Virus record (IMG/VR): IMGVR_UViG_3300035126_000624
Coordinates: 1 to 34,844 of that record
DNA: 34,844 bases
Source: a virus
Direction: 5' to 3' (one strand)
Shown here: piece after piece, positions 15,550 through 22,318 of the stretch
Layout of the letters: the number at the start of each line of letters is the position of its first letter
How positions within the stretch are numbered: the first letter of the stretch is position 1
Position numbers and translations under genes: made by a program
Notes under the pieces: model-generated
Database searches by the model: none
What the model saw: only the letters and a program-made list of their open reading frames with translations
What the model was told of the DNA's origin: nothing

Positions 15550-15806
15550 TAAATCGCCCTCCCTGATTCCAATATCAAAGCCACCGGGAACACCCAGCCG
15601 CGTGTGGTGATTGACTTATCGCGGTTGATGAGAAAATTGTTCGCTCTGCCTATTTTCTGGCACTCAATCAGCCTGGCCGCTTTCAGTTCCTCGATTACAC
15701 GCCTAACGGTGGTCGATGTCTTATCGATCCTGACCGCCAGTTCTTCGATAGTTGCCATCGGGTCTCTGTTGATTTCACAGAGAACTTGAACATACAAGCT
15801 GATCAC
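15549..15806 (-). CDS. Winged helix-turn-helix DNA-binding protein
   Basis: An 85-aa protein with GTG start at 15806 (GTGA overlap). The pattern LCEINRDPMATIEELAVRIDKTSTTVRRVIEEL-AARLIE is a MarR/ArsR-like winged helix: helix 2 ATIEELAVRI, recognition helix TSTTVRRVIEELKAARL, then a wing. Probably a transcription regulator acting in middle or late phage expression. Targets cannot be seen. Confidence 0.7.
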   Translation of the reverse strand: MISLYVQVLCEINRDPMATIEELAVRIDKTSTTVRRVIEELKAARLIECQKIGRANNFLINRDKSITTRGWVFPVALILESGRAI

Positions 15807-16042
15807 GCCTCGACCCCCGTTTCTTTCGGGTGAATACTCTTGGCTTCCTTGATTAAATAAATCCGCTCAAAGTCGGCAGGCTTGATCGTGAAATATGCGT
15901 TATTGCGGAATAGAACGTCGATTGACGCAATGTTATACGCTTTGCCTTTGGCGTCGCGTTTGTATTCAATTTTTACAACCGTACCGACCATGACTGATTC
16001 TTTGGCCCGGATTGTGTCGCCGACTTGAAAGCGATTGATCAT
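15803..16042 (-). CDS. Small SH3/KOW-like beta protein, 79 aa
   Basis: ATG 16042 overlaps the CsrA stop. The sequence FQVGDTIRAKESVMVGTVVKIEY followed by YNIASIDVLFRNNAYFTIKPADFERI alternates strands with GD and VG turns as in KOW/SH3-like barrels that bind nucleic acids or proteins. It is coupled to csrA and may act with it. Fold call is tentative. Confidence 0.5.
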   Translation of the reverse strand: MINRFQVGDTIRAKESVMVGTVVKIEYKRDAKGKAYNIASIDVLFRNNAYFTIKPADFERIYLIKEAKSIHPKETGVEA

Positions 16043-16239
16043 GACACGCCATCCTTTTCTGCGTTTTTCAGCTTCTTTTCCCTGATTTCTGGCCTGTTTA
16101 TCTGTACCTTGTCAGATGCACGTATGCCGAGCTTGACCTTATCCCGCCTGATTTCGGCGATGATGACTTCGATCATTTCGCCATCGACATCGATGATAAC
16201 TGTCTCAAGCTGTTTTCGTGTGAGTACCAATAAACCCAT
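16039..16239 (-). CDS. csrA: Phage-encoded CsrA/RsmA-type RNA-binding regulator
   Basis: A 66-aa homologue of carbon storage regulator. CsrA dimers bind GGA in hairpin loops at ribosome sites and block or enhance translation. Start is ATG 16239 behind GGAGGT; the longer ORF to 16296 starts in the leader. Family landmarks: GLLVLTRK at the first strand (the R of LTRK is an RNA contact), a second strand IIDVDGEMIEVIIAEI, RDKVKLGI-AS-KVQINRPEIRE, with the second RNA-contact Arg in NRPEI. The C-terminal tail is basic. Encoded in the middle of the accessory block, coupled to the 79-aa protein. Confidence 0.85.
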   Translation of the reverse strand: MGLLVLTRKQLETVIIDVDGEMIEVIIAEIRRDKVKLGIRASDKVQINRPEIREKKLKNAEKDGVS

Positions 16240-16422
16240 CGTTGCAACCTCCATGATGATGAAATGACGGCCAGGCTGACCGTCCTTGTGTTCCATGCCT
16301 GCCGCCTGAAAGTTCAGCCTGATAACATCTCAGGCAGCCTTCCACCGCCCCGGCGTCGGACTGTGACGACCGAGGAAACCACCTGCCGAGAGTCGAACCC
16401 GGCTCATGCCGATAGGTGATCA
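16240..16422 (-). promoter_or_regulatory. Structured leader upstream of csrA
   Basis: 183 bp without a convincing gene, between the HNH-type gene and csrA. Minus-strand structures: (1) a tRNA acceptor/T-arm-like hairpin (16380-16418) with a TTCGA loop and a CACCT/AGGTG closing stem; (2) a hairpin GCCTGA/TCAGGC (arms 16335-16330 and 16322-16317) whose left arm can alternatively pair with 16309-16304; (3) several GGA triplets, one in GGAGG at the csrA ribosome site. This fits autoregulation by CsrA or a riboswitch-like switch between two folds. The ORF at 16205-16423 in another frame is probably a shadow. Confidence 0.45.
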
Positions 16423-16758
16423 TTAGTCTTTACTCATAATGTGATCCCAATAATCCCATTCTGCTTTTGCTTCCTGCGGGTCATGGTAATATTGACCACT
16501 TGGCCCACGGTGAAACGATTTCTGACAAGTCCAGCAAACCCAAAGCATTTCTTCTGGTCGCTCGTTACCCAGTACTGATTCTGTATGTTTTCCATAAGGG
16601 TAAATGTCTCTTTCATAAATTAAATGATGCAAAGAAAAACCAAGCGACCAATGATACTTGCAGTGACATTTTTCGCACTTGCCATTTGCACGTTTTAATA
16701 CTTCAGTCTTAGTTTTTTGTGGAATTGGCAGTCGCCCTTCTATGCGATAAAAAGACAT
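16423..16758 (-). CDS. HNH-like zinc-binding endonuclease candidate
   Basis: A 111-aa protein with CEKCH near residue 28-32, LHHLIYERD (probable HH of an HNH motif), and a second CxxC (CWTC) followed by H. This is the spacing of small HNH endonucleases with a structural zinc. It starts with TAATG overlap. It is too far from the terminase to be a packaging HNH by position alone; it might be a homing or host-degrading nuclease. Confidence 0.65.
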   Translation of the reverse strand: MSFYRIEGRLPIPQKTKTEVLKRANGKCEKCHCKYHWSLGFSLHHLIYERDIYPYGKHTESVLGNERPEEMLWVCWTCQKSFHRGPSGQYYHDPQEAKAEWDYWDHIMSKD

Positions 16759-17114
16759 TATTCAAACTCCCTCTGTAGCCGCTCCGCAAACTTGTCACCA
16801 GCTTTCACCCATCGCTGAACCTCGTGCTTGCTGGTGATCGTCACCCGCTGGCGTGCATAGTTGCGATTCCATTCCCGAACAAATGCCTCGCCGATTGCCT
16901 TTGACGAATTGGCGGCACTCTCTGGCGTTGCGCCTTTGTTCAGTGCCATGACAAACGCGGCTGATATGTGAGCCTCAAGTTCAAGCCCAAAATCAGCACC
17001 ACCTACGAGGCTTCGAGTTGGTGTGCGGATCTTGATAATTTCGTCCCAGAGCTGGCTGATGCGCTGCTCAATCTGACGCATCTTGGCGATTGTCTGCGGT
17101 GACAGTGTGATCAT
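16758..17114 (-). CDS. Hypothetical helical protein, 118 aa
   Basis: ATG 17114 with AGGA about 9-10 bp upstream. Mostly helical (IAKMRQIEQRISQLWDEIIKI at the start, VQRWVKAGDKFAERLQREFE at the end) with an Ala-rich middle. It follows a terminator-like hairpin at 17131-17162. No family recognised. Confidence 0.5.
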   Translation of the reverse strand: MITLSPQTIAKMRQIEQRISQLWDEIIKIRTPTRSLVGGADFGLELEAHISAAFVMALNKGATPESAANSSKAIGEAFVREWNRNYARQRVTITSKHEVQRWVKAGDKFAERLQREFE

Positions 17115-17130
17115 GTTGTTGATCCTGAGT

Positions 17131-17162
17131 TAAAACCCGCCCAAGCAACGCACCTGGGCGAG
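17131..17162 (-). terminator. Strong intrinsic terminator-like hairpin
   Basis: On the minus strand a 10-bp stem (arms 17162-17153 and 17145-17136, mostly G-C with G-U pairs), a 7-nt loop and TTTT at 17135-17132. It lies just before the 118-aa gene and after the 17163-17292 structured segment, so it could end an RNA transcribed across that segment, or end the replication operon. Confidence 0.6.
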
Positions 17163-17292
17163 TCGCAGAAGTTCCCGGCGTTTTGGACCACCGGCCAGGC
17201 ATAGCGAAAATCGACTAACTCTACGCCTGATTGCCGCGTCTGGGAATCGAACCCAGAAATTGGCCTATTGGTTCAGGTGTTTCAATATCCAA
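17163..17292 (-). ncRNA. Structured intergenic RNA candidate with tRNA-like T-arm
   Basis: No convincing gene here. On the minus strand three structures follow each other before the terminator at 17131-17162: a T-arm-like hairpin CTGGG-TTCGATT-CCCAG with flanking bases that resemble an acceptor strand, a 9-bp hairpin CAGGCGTAG/CTATGCCTG, and a short GCCGG hairpin. An 8-bp tandem repeat GATTGGAT lies just upstream. A full tRNA does not fold: I find no D-arm or proper anticodon stem. It may be a degenerate tRNA or a small phage RNA. Confidence 0.4.
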
Positions 17293-17520
17293 TCATCCAA
17301 TCGCAACATAACCCGCCATCCGTGGCGTTTGTCGCATCCCTGCTTGATTGCCCGCTCGCATGATCCACAGGGGCCGCGTGCCCCCGTTTTGCTCGACCGT
17401 GGTGGCACTAGGAGACTGCCGCCAGATCATGCTGTTTACCGCGGCGAATCCCTCAGCAACCTTCACCAGTCCGCCGAGGCATAACACGGGCAACCTTTTA
17501 CGATTCAATCGTCTCATCAA
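17293..17520 (-). CDS. Doubtful 75-aa ORF
   Basis: ATG 17520 lies inside the 64-aa gene and the ORF runs on to 17293. The product begins basic (MMRRLNRKRLPVLCLGGL) and shows no family motif. There is no clear ribosome site. The stretch may be noncoding and belong to the structured segment 17131-17292. Listed because it fills an otherwise empty 200 bp. Confidence 0.25.
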   Translation of the reverse strand: MMRRLNRKRLPVLCLGGLVKVAEGFAAVNSMIWRQSPSATTVEQNGGTRPLWIMRAGNQAGMRQTPRMAGYVAIG

Positions 17521-17692
17521 CTACTGACTCACGAAGCTTGCGAAGGCTGCGGATTGCATCGAGGGCATAACGCCGGATGTCGGCCTCATCTTCGGCAGTG
17601 CTAGGCTCGGCTTCATCCTCAAGATGCCGCTCTGCCATAGCAGCAAAGCGGCTGCATTCTTCGATGGCTGTTTCAATATCACGTTGTCGCAT
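17498..17692 (-). CDS. Hypothetical acidic helical protein, 64 aa
   Basis: ATG 17692 behind TGAGGA with 8-bp spacing, 11 bp after the SSB-like gene. Acidic and helical (RQRDIETAIEECSRFAAMAERHL, then AEDEADIRRYALDAIRSL). Probably a partner in the replication operon; no family recognised. Confidence 0.55.
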   Translation of the reverse strand: MRQRDIETAIEECSRFAAMAERHLEDEAEPSTAEDEADIRRYALDAIRSLRKLRESVVDETIES

Positions 17693-17703
17693 TGATTGGT
17701 TCC

Positions 17704-18324
17704 TCAGAATGGTGCATCTTCAGCCGTTGGGTCGATCTTGTGGCCACCGGGAGCCGGTGCCCGGTATTCCTTCGCAGGTGCCGACTGCCCTGTCAGTTCG
17801 TGGCACTGTGCAGCCTGTTTGATGATCCACTCAGGTACACCGTCACGGGGTGGGTCGTCATACGACCAGGCGAAGATGTCGCAGTTGGGGTCGAATGGCG
17901 CCATGCCTCGCGGCAAGCGGCCAAGGCTGGCGACATTGGCATAGGTTTTGTCGCCTTTAGCCGTGTGTGTGATTGTGACCATAACACGCAGATTCAGCAG
18001 CGTTTCAGGGTCAAGCGTTCCACCTTCCGGCGGCCACCCGCTGCCCAAAACTGGTTTGAACAGCTTGGTCAAACCAGACTTTTCCGACAGGCTAAATCCG
18101 ACCGTGGTTGATATTGAGTAAAACTTGTCGGACTGTTCACCCAGCGGCTCGTCAATGATGAATCGGATCACCAACTTTTGTGCTGGTTTGTACTTTGGAT
18201 TAAGGCTCGGCTGTGTGCCGATGAAAAACAGATTTTGAACAATCGCTTGATAAGTACCCTCAGGAACCGGGGTATAATCACCAGTGCCACTACCAGGATT
18301 GTTCTTTAACATCGGAATAGGCAT
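17704..18324 (-). CDS. Single-stranded DNA-binding-like protein
   Basis: A 206-aa protein, ATG 18324 behind AAAGGTC. It is a beta-rich domain (VPEGTYQAIVQNLFFI, QKLVIRFIIDEPLGE, VMVTITHTA) with a disordered Pro/Gly tail that ends in acidic KIDPTAEDAPF. The ED-x-PF end mimics the acidic C-terminal tip by which SSB proteins recruit replication partners. It lies in the replication operon with PrimPol, helicase and methyltransferase. The OB fold is inferred, not shown. Confidence 0.6.
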   Translation of the reverse strand: MPIPMLKNNPGSGTGDYTPVPEGTYQAIVQNLFFIGTQPSLNPKYKPAQKLVIRFIIDEPLGEQSDKFYSISTTVGFSLSEKSGLTKLFKPVLGSGWPPEGGTLDPETLLNLRVMVTITHTAKGDKTYANVASLGRLPRGMAPFDPNCDIFAWSYDDPPRDGVPEWIIKQAAQCHELTGQSAPAKEYRAPAPGGHKIDPTAEDAPF

Positions 18325-18361
18325 GTTTATGACCTTTCTTTGGTCGGATTGCCTGACAGAG

Positions 18362-18389
18362 AAAAACCGCCACCGGGCAACGTGCCCGG
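18362..18389 (-). terminator. Intergenic stem-loop with T-run
   Basis: On the minus strand CCGGGC-loop-GCCCGG (18389-18373) is followed by TGGCGG and TTTTT (18366-18362). The same GGCGGTTTTT tail follows the hairpin after the capsid gene. Located between the 121-aa and SSB-like genes; probably an attenuator or processing hairpin. Confidence 0.45.
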
Positions 18390-18408
18390 CAGCATCAACA
18401 AAGACAAC

Positions 18409-18774
18409 TCAGAGAGTTGCACGAATCGACAAGGCTTTAAGCTGCTCTTTTGGGTAGCCTAGAGCCTTGTCAAGCTCATCAGATGGCGAGAAAGCCAACT
18501 GGCGAGGCTGTGCCATCTTTTGATGGCTGCAATACAGCCGCATGTAGCAATGATGAATGGCGTTATTAATGGCGGCGGTGCGGTTGATGCCATAGCCAAC
18601 CCACCCGCTACCAGCAGCCCAGAACGTACAGTAATAACCGCGTTTGGGGTGTCTGGTCAGTTTGTGGCCAGTGAAGCCGCGATGTGAGTCGCGTCTAACG
18701 ATGCGGCTAAATTCAATGATGTCGCAGGTTTCTAAAACAAACTTCTCGGCGGCTGAAAGGTTGGCAATGCTCAT
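18409..18774 (-). CDS. Hypothetical protein, 121 aa
   Basis: ATG 18774 overlaps the upstream stop (ATGA). It has an N-terminal helix, then a strand-rich aromatic segment (KRGYYCTFWAAGSGWVGYGI) and a helix with AINNAIHHCYMRLYCSHQKM. The Cys and His residues do not form a classic zinc motif. No family recognised; it is the second gene of the operon after the operator. Confidence 0.55.
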   Translation of the reverse strand: MSIANLSAAEKFVLETCDIIEFSRIVRRDSHRGFTGHKLTRHPKRGYYCTFWAAGSGWVGYGINRTAAINNAIHHCYMRLYCSHQKMAQPRQLAFSPSDELDKALGYPKEQLKALSIRATL

Positions 18775-19112
18775 CGTGTCACCTCTTCCATCACTGCGAC
18801 AGCTTCGAGCATCCGAACAATGGCCTTACAGATTTCGCCATATTGATGATCTCGCTGGTCGATGCCGCGGGTCATCACTTGCAAGGCGTTGATTGACGTT
18901 TGCAGGCCCTTAATCGTGCCTGCGATCACTTCAGCTTGTTGTTTCATGTCTGCCTCATGCTGATCATCCAGCGATGATTCAACGTCCTGCTGTGCTTCTT
19001 GAATCGCGAAGCGATAGCCCGCTTCCCATTCAGCCGCTAATGCGTCTGTAAGCTGGTCGGGTCGCCAGCCAAGCTGTTGCAATGATTGAACTGACATCGG
19101 GGCTGCTGACAT
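18771..19112 (-). CDS. Hypothetical helical protein, 113 aa
   Basis: Start chosen at ATG 19112 behind AGGAGC; longer versions run through the operator. It is a long helical protein (SVQSLQQLGWRPDQLTDALAAEWEAG followed by QQAEVIAGTIKGLQTSINAL). It is the first gene after the second early promoter and shared operator. Function unknown; a replication accessory role is plausible from context. Confidence 0.55.
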   Translation of the reverse strand: MSAAPMSVQSLQQLGWRPDQLTDALAAEWEAGYRFAIQEAQQDVESSLDDQHEADMKQQAEVIAGTIKGLQTSINALQVMTRGIDQRDHQYGEICKAIVRMLEAVAVMEEVTR

Positions 19113-19149
19113 GCTGATTGCTCCTGTGTGGGTGGGTGGTGAATGATGT

Positions 19150-19169
19150 TTCATAGTTCGAACTATGAA
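19150..19169. promoter_or_regulatory. 20-bp palindromic operator
   Basis: TTCATAGTTCGAACTATGAA is a perfect 20-bp palindrome, 38 bp upstream of the 113-aa gene start and just downstream of a promoter-like sequence. A closely related imperfect copy lies at 24178-24198. The shared core AGTTCGAAC suggests one repressor binds both, blocking both leftward early transcripts. Confidence 0.65.
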
Positions 19170-19176
19170 GTACACT

Positions 19177-19208
19177 TTTATATTTACTTGTTTTATTCGA
19201 AATGTCAA
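19177..19208 (-). promoter_or_regulatory. Possible sigma70-type promoter for the 19112 operon
   Basis: On the minus strand TTGACA (19208-19203) and TATAAA (19182-19177) are present, but spaced 20 bp apart, longer than the ideal 17. The palindromic operator lies directly downstream, consistent with repression at the start site. Alternative shorter-spaced -10 hexamers are poor. Confidence 0.4.
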
Positions 19209-19259
19209 TAGTTATTATTATCTTTTTTTCAGAATATCTAAATGATGTAATTTCGACGT

Positions 19260-19451
19260 TTCTCAACTTTTCTCAAGGGGTATTTTCTCAAGCCATTTCT
19301 CAGAAGTTTTGAGAATTTCTCAACTTTTCATAAGTCTTTACTGTATAACATTCTCAACTTTTCTTTTCTCATTCTTACGGCAATTTCTCAAGATCAAGGG
19401 GGGTATATATATACCCCTTGAGAATTGAGCCTGAGAAATGAGAATTGAGAA
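19260..19451. other. Iteron-rich putative replication origin
   Basis: This gene-free stretch holds at least six TTCTCAA and three inverted TTGAGAA heptamers, plus near matches (TTCTCAG, TTCTCAT, TGAGAAA), several in the frame TTCTCAACTTTT. Near its right end (19394-19421) the inverted arms TCAAGGGG and CCCCTTGA enclose an AT-rich TATATATATA core. Repeats, an AT-rich core and the adjacent PrimPol replication gene are the hallmarks of an iteron origin. The repeats are not equally spaced, so this is not a CRISPR array. Confidence 0.6.
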
Positions 19452-19453
19452 AG

Positions 19454-21436
19454 TCAAAACTCTTCAGGAATGGAATAAAATTCGATGGTTTTGCCTGTGA
19501 AAGTTTGCTTTTCATCACGCTTGATTACGCCATCGGCAGTCATCTCTTTAATGACCCGGTAAGCCGTCTTTTCGGCGTGGCCTTTCTCGACAGCAGCCTC
19601 AACCAATGTCTTTAGGGTCGGCTGGGTGGAGCCGTACTGTCGAAGGTAAGCAATCACGGCGGCGGCTGTTCGCTCGCCTGCTGTCTTCAGGCTCGTATCA
19701 TTGCCAGCCGATCCAATGGAAGCATATTCCCAGCCACACTCTCCCTGAGTCCCGTGGATGGTTGGCAATACAAATCGATTCCAGCGGGCTTTGACTGATT
19801 TGATCTGAATCTGTTTCTCGTCACGCTCATCAGCTTCCATGCGGATCACATTGTCACACGCCCGGCCCATAGCACGGCCCCATGTCTCTCCCTGAGCGTT
19901 CAAGTGACCGACCAGCACGATTGCTACGTCAAGTTCACGGGCAATCTGTCTGAGCGGGCCAGCGATCTGGGCGACCTCCTGCGGGTCAACCAGCGGCCTG
20001 GTCGATGCCGCCATCAAAGTATCAATCACCACCATCGCGACTTTATATCGGCTGCACCAGTGGCGGATATGTGCCAGCGTTTTCGGGTCATCAATGCTGG
20101 TGAAATCGTAAGGGGCAGATTCCGGTCCGGTGAAAATTACATTTTCATCAGGTATGCCGAAAGCCTCTGATGTCATCGCGATCTGGTCCCAGTGCGAATC
20201 TGATGCGACAAATAAGACTTTGCTATGCTGATCAAGTTCACATGGCGAGCCATCAGGCCACGGCAGGTTATATGACCACCTTCTTACAAGATCGAGAATC
20301 CATCTGGTTTTCCCGGTGCCTTCTTTACCTTCCACAAGGTGCAAGCCACGGGTGATAAACCAGCCGACATTCGTGGCCGAATCACCCCAGAGCCATTCCC
20401 GGCGTTTCATCAGGGCGCGAATCGTTGCCACGTTTGCAGCCTCCTCCCAGTCATCCGGGAACTCTTGCACCTCATCCTCTTCAGATCGATAGACCGGGCG
20501 GGAAAGCGGTTCGGCAAATCCTTTCTTCCATGCCCATTTGAAAGTCTCGACCAAAACATAATCAGACACTTCCGGCTTGGCATCTTTGTGAGCTGTTGCC
20601 AGCTGTGTGTAAACGTGTTCGTATTTGCTTTCAAGGTTCATGCCAGCTGCATAACCGGCCATCGTGCGACATGCAGCCCGGTATGTGTCGTGCCTGGTAT
20701 TGATTGCGGCATTGACCACGTTCCCGGTCAGCTTGAGTAGTTTGTCTTCAAACCATGCCTCATCGTCGCCTGTGGCCGGCCCTGATTGTTTCTTGACTGG
20801 TTGCGGCTTCTCAGGCTGTGGGAAGATAAGATCAATAACAATGGATTCAACCGACTTCGGCAAATCTGCCGGAATGCGTTCATGGCTCACTGCCTTACCG
20901 GCAGATGGGGCGCATGCCACTTGAATCTGTGATTGATTGCCTGTGAAAAATTCAACCTTGCCGCCACATGGCAAGCGTAGTTCTTTCTTGCCGCCCGTCT
21001 TCCAAATGGCCGGAATTGCTGAATCAACGATCCTGAACCAGACATGGCACCCGCCTGCTGTTTTCACCACAAGCGTATCAGGCCAGTCCTCTGCCCCAAA
21101 CAGCAGCGTTGCGGCTTCTTTCCAAGCCTGCGGCAGTTTCGACCGATCTTTCATCGGTGGGTCAATATCCAGCACCAGATAACCGTCTGGCTGGCATCCA
21201 ATGCCGACCGGCACGCCCTGCTGAATCATCTTCTCCAGCCGGTCTCGTCGATGCTTTAATTCAGCATTGCCCCAGCCCCTGCCGCAAGCTGGTTTCTTGA
21301 GCGTGCCAGTGTTTTCGCACTCTCCTACAGGTAGCGGACGCATGCCAAGTGTTGCCATTGCGTCAAATGCCGCCAAAAGGTCGTTTCTCTTGGCGGCATC
21401 GAAATAAGTTTGCCAGTTGGTTTCTGTTGTAATCAT
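19454..21436 (-). CDS. PrimPol-RepA-like ATPase replication protein
   Basis: A 660-aa multi-domain protein. Residues 1-190: bifunctional primase-polymerase domain with LDID (D90, D92), GGCHVWF (H131) and a later KVEFF strand (E162). A linker follows, then a RecA/RepA-like ATPase with Walker A GKEGTGKT (370-377), LFVASD, and Walker B VVIDTLM (469-474), IVLVGHLNAQG. The last 80 residues look like winged helix (STQPTLKTLVEAAVEKGHAEKTAYRVIKEM). It should make primers and unwind DNA at the adjacent iteron region. It starts 10 bp after the methyltransferase. Confidence 0.85.
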   Translation of the reverse strand: MITTETNWQTYFDAAKRNDLLAAFDAMATLGMRPLPVGECENTGTLKKPACGRGWGNAELKHRRDRLEKMIQQGVPVGIGCQPDGYLVLDIDPPMKDRSKLPQAWKEAATLLFGAEDWPDTLVVKTAGGCHVWFRIVDSAIPAIWKTGGKKELRLPCGGKVEFFTGNQSQIQVACAPSAGKAVSHERIPADLPKSVESIVIDLIFPQPEKPQPVKKQSGPATGDDEAWFEDKLLKLTGNVVNAAINTRHDTYRAACRTMAGYAAGMNLESKYEHVYTQLATAHKDAKPEVSDYVLVETFKWAWKKGFAEPLSRPVYRSEEDEVQEFPDDWEEAANVATIRALMKRREWLWGDSATNVGWFITRGLHLVEGKEGTGKTRWILDLVRRWSYNLPWPDGSPCELDQHSKVLFVASDSHWDQIAMTSEAFGIPDENVIFTGPESAPYDFTSIDDPKTLAHIRHWCSRYKVAMVVIDTLMAASTRPLVDPQEVAQIAGPLRQIARELDVAIVLVGHLNAQGETWGRAMGRACDNVIRMEADERDEKQIQIKSVKARWNRFVLPTIHGTQGECGWEYASIGSAGNDTSLKTAGERTAAAVIAYLRQYGSTQPTLKTLVEAAVEKGHAEKTAYRVIKEMTADGVIKRDEKQTFTGKTIEFYSIPEEF

Positions 21437-21445
21437 GTCGCTTTC

Positions 21446-22318
21446 TCAAGCAAATAAAAGAGTGCTGTGGTTGTCATGTACAACAGCTTTTGACATGTTC
21501 TTCTGAGCTGCCAGAAAATATTCATCTTTCAGCTCGCAGCCGTAAAATTTGCGGCCAAGTTTTAACGAGACATAGCCTTCTGAGCCAATGCCTGTAAATG
21601 GTGAAAAAACAAGTTCGCCGGGATTGCTGTATAACCTGACGCATCGATCGATCACGTCAAGCTGTAACGGGCAAATATGCTTCGTGTCATCTTCGCCCCG
21701 ACCATCTTTTACATTAAGAGTGTTTGTTTCCTTAATGTCAGTCCAGCAGGCTTCAGCCCAATCAATCCATTGATTCCTGCTGACCTGGCCTTTAGAATTA
21801 ATAGGCACAGAGTTTTCACCTTTAGCCCTGAACTTGATAAGATAATCGCCAAGAGTTCCTCTCTGTTTGGCTCTATCAGACTCAAGGCCCGCAAACTGAA
21901 GCTCTCTTGATCGCGTCCTGATTGCTTGAGCTTGCGGGTTTTTTCTGACCAACCAATCATATTCGTATATCAATCCGGCTCTTTCGCCCAGCTTGATATT
22001 AAGCCCGCGAAAATCAAACAATCCAACTTCACCAGATCGCTTCATTCGCGGAATCTGCATTACATGGACAACAGCAGCCCGACCCGGCTTGAGAACTCTT
22101 GCCAGCCCACGATAAAAAAACGACAGATGTATTTTTGCATCTCCGTTTAATGATTCACTGTTTCCAATATCTTCGGCCCTGCTCGTATAAGCATAAAGGC
22201 TGGGAAATGGCGGCGAGAACACAGAAAAATCAACCGACTCCGCAGGCATGGCATTAAGCATATGCGGAATGCAATCAGTTTGAACTATCTTGTGAGTTTC
22301 AGTTGTTTTCAACAACAC
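21446..22318 (-). CDS. DNA methyltransferase (N6-adenine or N4-cytosine type)
   Basis: A site-specific methyltransferase of the group with motif IV SPPF (SVFSPPFPSLYAY) and motif I late in the protein (FSPFTGIGSEGYVSL). A 290-aa version starts at GTG 22318 behind GAGAGGG; the ATG at 22366 overlaps the helicase gene and lacks a ribosome site. No cognate restriction enzyme is seen, so this is an orphan, probably protecting phage DNA or regulating. Motif order is permuted (IV before I), as in beta-type methyltransferases. Base specificity cannot be decided. Confidence 0.8.
   Translation of the reverse strand: MLLKTTETHKIVQTDCIPHMLNAMPAESVDFSVFSPPFPSLYAYTSRAEDIGNSESLNGDAKIHLSFFYRGLARVLKPGRAAVVHVMQIPRMKRSGEVGLFDFRGLNIKLGERAGLIYEYDWLVRKNPQAQAIRTRSRELQFAGLESDRAKQRGTLGDYLIKFRAKGENSVPINSKGQVSRNQWIDWAEACWTDIKETNTLNVKDGRGEDDTKHICPLQLDVIDRCVRLYSNPGELVFSPFTGIGSEGYVSLKLGRKFYGCELKDEYFLAAQKNMSKAVVHDNHSTLLFA

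Noticed and set aside
16205-16423. 72-aa minus-strand ORF over the csrA leader
   Set aside because: It overlaps the well-supported csrA gene in another frame, has no ribosome site, and the region has hairpins typical of a leader.
17222-17310. Complete tRNA gene on the minus strand
   Set aside because: T-arm and acceptor-like bases are present, but no D-arm, no 7-bp acceptor partner and no normal anticodon stem. Kept only as a structured RNA candidate.
19260-19451. CRISPR array
   Set aside because: Repeats are short (7 bp), unevenly spaced and present in both orientations, with no spacers of constant length.
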